Source of the DNA: Bryobacteraceae bacterium
GTDB taxonomy: Bacteria; Acidobacteriota; Terriglobia; Bryobacterales; Bryobacteraceae
Direction of reading: 5' to 3'
Assembly: GCA_025350445.1 (NCBI GenBank)
Contig: JANXXV010001004.1
Span: forward strand, 1-11,472
Length of the DNA: 11,472 nucleotides
Part shown: positions 6,674 to 11,472 of the stretch, in pieces
Layout: every line of letters begins with the position of its first letter
Position numbering within the stretch: the stretch's first letter is position 1
Program-made: the position numbers and the translations under genes
Notes under the pieces: model-generated
What the model was told of the DNA's origin: nothing
The model's database searches: none
What the model saw: only the letters and a program-made list of their open reading frames with translations

Positions 6674-6702
6674 TTGACTTGGTTTTTCCGTTGGAGTAAA
6701 CT
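6674..6702 (+). promoter_or_regulatory. Putative sigma70-type promoter for receptor 2 and the hydrolase
   Basis: TTGACT (6674-6679, 5 of 6), a 17-base spacer and TAAACT (6697-6702, 4 of 6). The predicted start near 6709 gives a leader of about 45 bases before ATG 6754. A purine-rich tract with repeated AAGGAA (about 6730-6751) precedes the ATG and can serve as the ribosome binding site. Confidence 0.5.
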
Positions 6703-6753
6703 AGCGACAATCTACTTGCTCGGGCAAGAAAAGGAAAGGAAAGACAAAGGAAT

Positions 6754-9700
6754 ATGACACTCCAACGCGGCACGAAAAGCATTTGGCGTAGCGTCATCTT
6801 GATCACGTCACTGGCGCTTTAGCGGGAGGCATTTGGGCAGGCAAGCTTTGAGGGACAGATCCGCGGCGAAGTCCACGACGCCAGCGGCGGTCTGATAGTC
6901 GGCGCCAAGGTAACTGCTACGGCTGCATCGACCGGCATTTCCAGCTCGACCCAAACAGATAATCGCGGAACTTATATCTTTAACGGACTACGCCCGGCAA
7001 ACTACTCGATCCGGGTGGCGGCGAATGGATTCCGGACTGGTGAAGCGGAGAACGTGGTTCTCACCGTCAGCCAGCACACCAGCATCGACTTCAAGCTGCA
7101 GGTCGCCGGAACGGATAGCACAGTTACTGTCTCTGAATCAGCTCCCACTCTGGACACGGGGAGCGCGGCTATCGGTACGACCGTGACCGGCCAGTACACA
7201 CGCGACATTCCGTTGTTCGGGCGCAGCTACTATGGCCTTGTCTTCTTGTCGGGTGGTGTCACGGAATCGGCAGGCAGCGGAAGCCGCGATAGTTACCCTG
7301 CCGGCACCAACTTTGTCTCCAACGGTCAGCGTAACGCGACGGCGGAAGTGCGCTTCGACGGCGCTCCCATCAGCGCGCCGGAGCAGGGAGAAGGTGGAAA
7401 CTCCAACGTTTACTACACTCCATCGGTGGAAGTGATCCAGGAATTCAAAGTCGAAAACAATACATTCTCGGCTGAGTACGGAAACAATGGCGGCACCGTC
7501 ATCAACATCATGATGAGGCAGGGAGGCAACCAGCTGCATGGCAGCGGATGGTATTTCGGCCAGCGGGATGCGTTTAACGCCAACGACTTCTTCAGCAATG
7601 CAGCCGGGCAGTCGAAGCCGCCGCTTGTACACGACCAATACGGGGGAATGATCAGCGGCCCGATCAGGAAGAACAAGACTTTCTTTCTCTTCGATTTCGA
7701 AAAACTCCGGGACTTGGGTTCCAGCCAGGTGGTGGCGACTTTTCCCACGGAATTACAGCGCGCCGGAAACTTCTCTCAAACCAAGACCTTCGACGACGAC
7801 GGCAATTTGGCCCGGGTCACCGTGTTCAATCCTCGTTCGGTCGCAGCGGACGGAACCCGTCAGCCTTTTCCCAATAATACGATTCCGGCAAGTTTCCTGA
7901 ATCCGGTGGCCAAGAACTTCCTCGCCTACATCCCGACGCCGAATGTTACCGGTGATGCCGGGACGAACTATAACAACTATCGGCGAAATGTTCAATCCAG
8001 TACTTCACAATTTCAACTGGATGGCAAATTGGACGACCAGTTCAACGATACCAACCGGGCGGGGATTCGCTTCAGCAGGCTGCACAACAGCAACCCAACG
8101 CAAGAGACCTTTGTAGGTGACGCCTACCTCTATAAGACCGACGTGACTAACGGGGTGATCGACTACACGAGGACGATCACACCCACAATCGTGTACACGG
8201 GCCGAATTGGGGTGGACTACGCCAATGCTCCCGGAATCACCGCTTATCCGGATCTGACGAAGGCAGGATTTCCCAGCTATCTCGCCAACAACGGGCTGGC
8301 CCGCATGCCTTCCGTCGACTTCGGGAACACCTACAGCAACCTATTCGACCAGTGCTGCGTGGACACTCATTTCACCCACGTCCTGCTAACGTACTCATCC
8401 TCGCTCAGTTGGGTTAAGGGTGCGCACTCGCTCAAGTTCGGCGGCGAACAGCGGGTCTTCTGGAACAATTTCTGGCAGCCGGACAATCCGACGGGAATAT
8501 TCACTTTCGGACAGGATGTGACGAATCAGGTGGCCGGCAATGGCGCGACAACGGAAGGCGATTCATTCGCCGGTCTCCTGCTCGGTTGGGGCACCGACGG
8601 GCAGCTTCGGATCAAGCCACCGGTTGCCGACAAGTCCAAGGAAACCGGATTCTACGTTCAGGACGACTGGAAGGTGAACTCGAAGCTCACGGTAAACGTC
8701 GGGCTTCGTTATGAATGGAGCACTCCATATACAGAACGATTCAATCGCTCGACCTTCGCGGATTTCGGCGACAGCAGCGGCGTGAAGGTTCCAGGCCTGG
8801 GCACAGTCCAGGGTATAACCCTCTTTCCGGTGGCCGGCAAACGCACTTTGCCGATCGACCGCAACAACTTCGCGCCGCGACTCGGGCTGGCGTACAGTTG
8901 GGATTCAAAGACTGTGATTCGGGCCGGCGCGGGGGTTTACTACGGCTCAAACATGCAGACCAACTTCCAATACACAGGCCCGGCTTACTCTAAGAACGCT
9001 GTGTCGTACTTCACCAAGGACAACTACCAGACGCAATTCGCCACCTTGCAGAACCCGTTTCCGAATGGAGTGCCGGCTCCTCAAGGTAACAAGTATGGAC
9101 CGCTCGCCATGTGGGGATTCGCCAATGAAGGCGATCTTAGTTACGAACTGAACAAGAATGCAGAAATCTACCAATGGAGCGGTGGCGTTCAGCGCCTGTT
9201 GCCCAGCGACGTCGTAATTAGTGTCGACTATTCGGCCAACCGCAGCACTCATCTTCCCTGGGGCAGTTTCGCCGCGGGAACGAGAAACCGGAATTTCATT
9301 CCGTCGAACGTGCGCGTGAAGTACACAACGCGCCAGTTGAATAGCCTTGTTGCGAATCCGTTCCAGCCCCTCTTTGCCGGGCCCAATGCCACATTCAACG
9401 AACCGGATTCACGGTACAATGATGCGGAAATACCGCAAGTCAACCTCTTGCGGCCTTATCCGCAATTCGACGGAAGCTTCACCGGATTGCCTTTGCAGAC
9501 GGCGCTCTCACGCTACGACTCTCTTCAGGTGCGATTCCAAAAGCGGAGCGGCCGGTACTTTACGATTCAGGGCAGCTATACGCTTGCCCGTTCAACCGAC
9601 AATAGTTCGTCGGGCGCCAACGGTTGGATCGGATGGCTTACGAATGGCGGGCCCCAGGAACTGGACCGGCTTGGAGGTGAGTACAGCCTAAGCGCGAACA

Positions 9701-10287
9701 ACGCAACGCACCGCTTCGTGTCCGCGCTAACAGCGCAGATACCGGTTGGCCGCGGTCTACTGCTAGGGAGCGACATGAACAAGGTTGTCGACGGCGTGAT
9801 TGGTGGATGGTCTGCCTCGTCGAACGTGACGTTTCAGGCTGGGCAGCCAGTCCACATCCAAATGGCGAAGAACCGGATCTCGGGTGGCCGCCAACGGCCC
9901 AACATGACTTGCGCGAATCCCGGTACCGGCGTGAGCTTTCACGACGCGGCGGCGGCCCTGCTGAATGGCGCGACCAGCGGCTTCGCGGTTCTTGACACCG
10001 GGTGTTTTGCCGCTCCCGGCGACCAGCAGCCCGGCAACACGCCGCGCTATCTGGAAGGCCTGAATTCGCAGGGCATCGCGAATATCGATATCGGGCTCAG
10101 AAAGCAATTTTTGATTCGCGAATCCAAGAAGATCCAGGTCCGGATGGAGGCTTTTAACGCAGCCAACCGCACCCGCTTCAATCGCGCGGACTTCTTATTC
10201 GGGGGCGGAAGCTTCGGTCAGGTCACCGGTCCGGCGAACGGCTCCCGTCCGCGTCAACTGCAAATCGTGGCGCGTTTCGAATTCTGA
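6754..10287 (+). CDS. Oar-like TonB-dependent receptor, full length but with an in-frame TAG in the signal peptide
   Basis: This is an outer-membrane receptor of the same Oar-like family as the one at the left edge. From ATG 6754 the frame reads a signal peptide (RSVILITSLAL), then TAG at 6820-6822 (codon 23), then continues as REAFGQASFEGQIRGEV. Residues about 34-117 are the carboxypeptidase-regulatory domain (GEVHDASGGLIVGAKV, then DNRGTYIFNGLRPANYSI). The plug has IPLFGRSYYGLVFLSGG and AEYGNNGGTVINIMMRQGG. The barrel follows, with TGFYVQDDWKVNSKLTVNVG and APRLGLAYSWDSKTVIRAGAG, and ends in IVARFEF with a terminal Phe. The full frame is 1,177 codons before the TGA, normal for the family. 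After the TAG the first plausible start is GTG 7015 (codon 88), which would lose the signal and most of the regulatory domain. So the gene is inactivated, suppressed or misread at one base. The hydrolase follows 39 bases downstream. Confidence 0.88.
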
Positions 10288-10291
10288 GCTG

Positions 10292-10312
10292 CGCGCCGGC
10301 TGACGCGGCGCG
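10292..10312 (+). other. GC-rich hairpin between receptor 2 and the hydrolase
   Basis: CGCGCC (10292-10297) pairs with GGCGCG (10307-10312) around a 9-base loop. It starts 5 bases after the receptor stop and has no T-run. It may stabilise the 3' end of the receptor message or partly separate expression of the two genes; it is not a standard terminator. Confidence 0.4.
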
Positions 10313-10326
10313 GGTAGAGTAGGAAA

Positions 10327-11472
10327 ATGAACAGACCCGTCCTTGGATTTCTGGTTGTCGTTGTTTCCCTGATTTCGGCCTGGATTCCGGCTGTCTCGCA
10401 GACTCCTGCCGCCAAGAAAGCGGCGAGGCCGCCGGAGAATTTGCCTTGGACGCGGTTTCATCGAGCCGATCCGCCCTATCAACCGACCGACGCAGAGAAG
10501 CAGCAGATTCAGGCCAAGATCGGCCAATTGGGCGAGATGATTCGCGATCTCAAAGCCCGGCACGCCGATGACGGACTGCTGGCGGATGTTGAGATTTACC
10601 ATGAGGCGGCGCGGTGGAAGATGGCTTACCCGCAGGAGTTTTTCCGGCAGAAATCGGTTGCCGACACTCTTGCGGTGCTCGACAAAGGGCTTGAGCGGGC
10701 TGCTCAGTTAAGAGAAGGCAAGTCGCCTTGGACCGCGCAAACCGGGCTTGTAGCGCGCGGCTTCCGGTCGGCCATCGATGGGACGGTGCAACCGGTCCGC
10801 GTTACTGTTCCCGCCGAGTACGACGGTACGAAGGTGTTTCCACTCGACGTCGCCCAACACGGGCGGTTCACAACACTCTACGAAGTAGAGACGCTCAATG
10901 GTAACCAGGGAATGGAGATCGACTACCTTCCGGGTACGGTTCAGATCGATCTGTTCGGACGCGGCAAGAACACCTATCACTGGCCCGGCGAAGCCGATAT
11001 CTTCGAAGCGATCGAGTTCACCAAGAAAGCGTATAAGGTCGATCCGGAGCGCATGACCTTGCGCGGCTTCTCGATGGGCGGCGCGGGCGTTTGGCACACC
11101 TCGCTCCATTTCCCCGATCTATGGGCGGCGGTGGAGGTGGGCGCGGGGGACAACATGTCGCACCGCATCCCGGTCTTAAATACGCTTGGTCCCACGCAGC
11201 AGGCAATGTGCAAGATCTTTGACAACATGTACGAGTGGGCGCTCAATGCCTACGATATTCCGTTCGCCTCCTACGTCGGCGAGATCGACCGTAGCAACGT
11301 AAAGCACAAGGCCGCGATGGAGCAACTGATCAAGGACGGTGTCAAGTTCGAAGGAGATCCTTTCAGTCTGAAGGCGGCGAATGCCCCGTCGATGATGTTT
11401 CTGATCGCTCCCAATACGGGACACGATATGCACAAAGACAGCCGGAAAACCTTGAACGATTACCTCTACGAG
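10327..11472 (+). CDS. Secreted prolyl-oligopeptidase-like alpha/beta hydrolase, C-terminus beyond window
   Basis: This is a serine hydrolase of the prolyl-oligopeptidase/esterase fold, probably acting in the periplasm or outside the cell on an ester or peptide. I read 382 codons from ATG 10327 to the window edge with no stop. Residues 1-24 are a signal peptide (FLVVVVSLISAWIPAVSQ). A helical, charged segment follows at about 50-130, and the hydrolase core starts near 140. GFSMGG at 247-252 puts the nucleophile at Ser249. VGEID with Asp321 and NTGHD with His366 are the likely rest of the triad. AQHGRF corresponds to the oxyanion-side HGR motif; related proteins often have a Trp ahead of it. 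Only a weak AGGA lies close to the ATG. It follows receptor 2 by 39 bases on the same strand, so cotranscription is likely. Substrate unknown. Confidence 0.85.
   Translation, partial: MNRPVLGFLVVVVSLISAWIPAVSQTPAAKKAARPPENLPWTRFHRADPPYQPTDAEKQQIQAKIGQLGEMIRDLKARHADDGLLADVEIYHEAARWKMAYPQEFFRQKSVADTLAVLDKGLERAAQLREGKSPWTAQTGLVARGFRSAIDGTVQPVRVTVPAEYDGTKVFPLDVAQHGRFTTLYEVETLNGNQGMEIDYLPGTVQIDLFGRGKNTYHWPGEADIFEAIEFTKKAYKVDPERMTLRGFSMGGAGVWHTSLHFPDLWAAVEVGAGDNMSHRIPVLNTLGPTQQAMCKIFDNMYEWALNAYDIPFASYVGEIDRSNVKHKAAMEQLIKDGVKFEGDPFSLKAANAPSMMFLIAPNTGHDMHKDSRKTLNDYLYE

Noticed and set aside
6515..6757. 80-codon plus-strand frame before receptor 2
   Set aside because: It overlaps the promoter and the ATG of receptor 2, and its peptide shows no family features.
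6820..6822. Genome-wide reassignment of TAG as a sense codon
   Set aside because: The phosphofructokinase ends normally at TAG (4615-4617), at a family-typical C-terminus, so TAG acts as a stop in this genome.

Overview
The window (11,472 bases, moderately GC-rich) looks like a chromosomal segment of an acidobacterium, probably of the Solibacter/Bryobacterales type. The reasons are two very large Oar-like TonB-dependent receptors with N-terminal carboxypeptidase-regulatory domains, a Tat-exported SelA-fold PLP enzyme of a kind I know mainly from Acidobacteria, and a secreted prolyl-oligopeptidase-like hydrolase. This taxonomic guess rests on protein style, not on a marker gene.

Layout. (1) Bases 1-2490, minus strand: the first 830 codons of an Oar-like outer-membrane receptor that runs off the left edge. 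(2) Bases 2491-3456: a 966-base intergenic region. It holds three tandem 18-bp repeats just ahead of the receptor, two receptor-facing promoter-like boxes with identical hexamers and spacing, and a plus-strand sigma70-like promoter for the next gene. (3) Bases 3457-4617, plus: a phosphofructokinase of the pyrophosphate-type sequence group with a mixed ATP/PPi signature. (4) Bases 4749-6409, plus: a Tat-signal SelA-like PLP enzyme whose beta-rich C-terminal domain is separated from the body by a -1 frameshift near base 6029. (5) Bases 6410-6753: a non-coding stretch ending in a good promoter. (6) Bases 6754-10287, plus: a second Oar-like receptor, complete except for an in-frame TAG in its signal peptide. 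(7) From base 10327, plus: a secreted alpha/beta hydrolase that runs off the right edge and is probably in an operon with the receptor.

How the genes fit together. Receptor 2 and the hydrolase are 39 bases apart on the same strand, which suggests an uptake-plus-cleavage pair: the hydrolase cuts an ester or peptide substrate outside the cytoplasm and the receptor imports it or a product. The SelA-like enzyme is also predicted to work outside the cytoplasm. The phosphofructokinase is cytoplasmic central metabolism with no evident link to its neighbours. The best candidate for something little described is the Tat-exported SelA-fold enzyme with its attached beta-rich domain. Two gene lesions about 800 bases apart (the frameshift and the amber codon) could be sequencing errors or real decay, and the sequence alone cannot decide.
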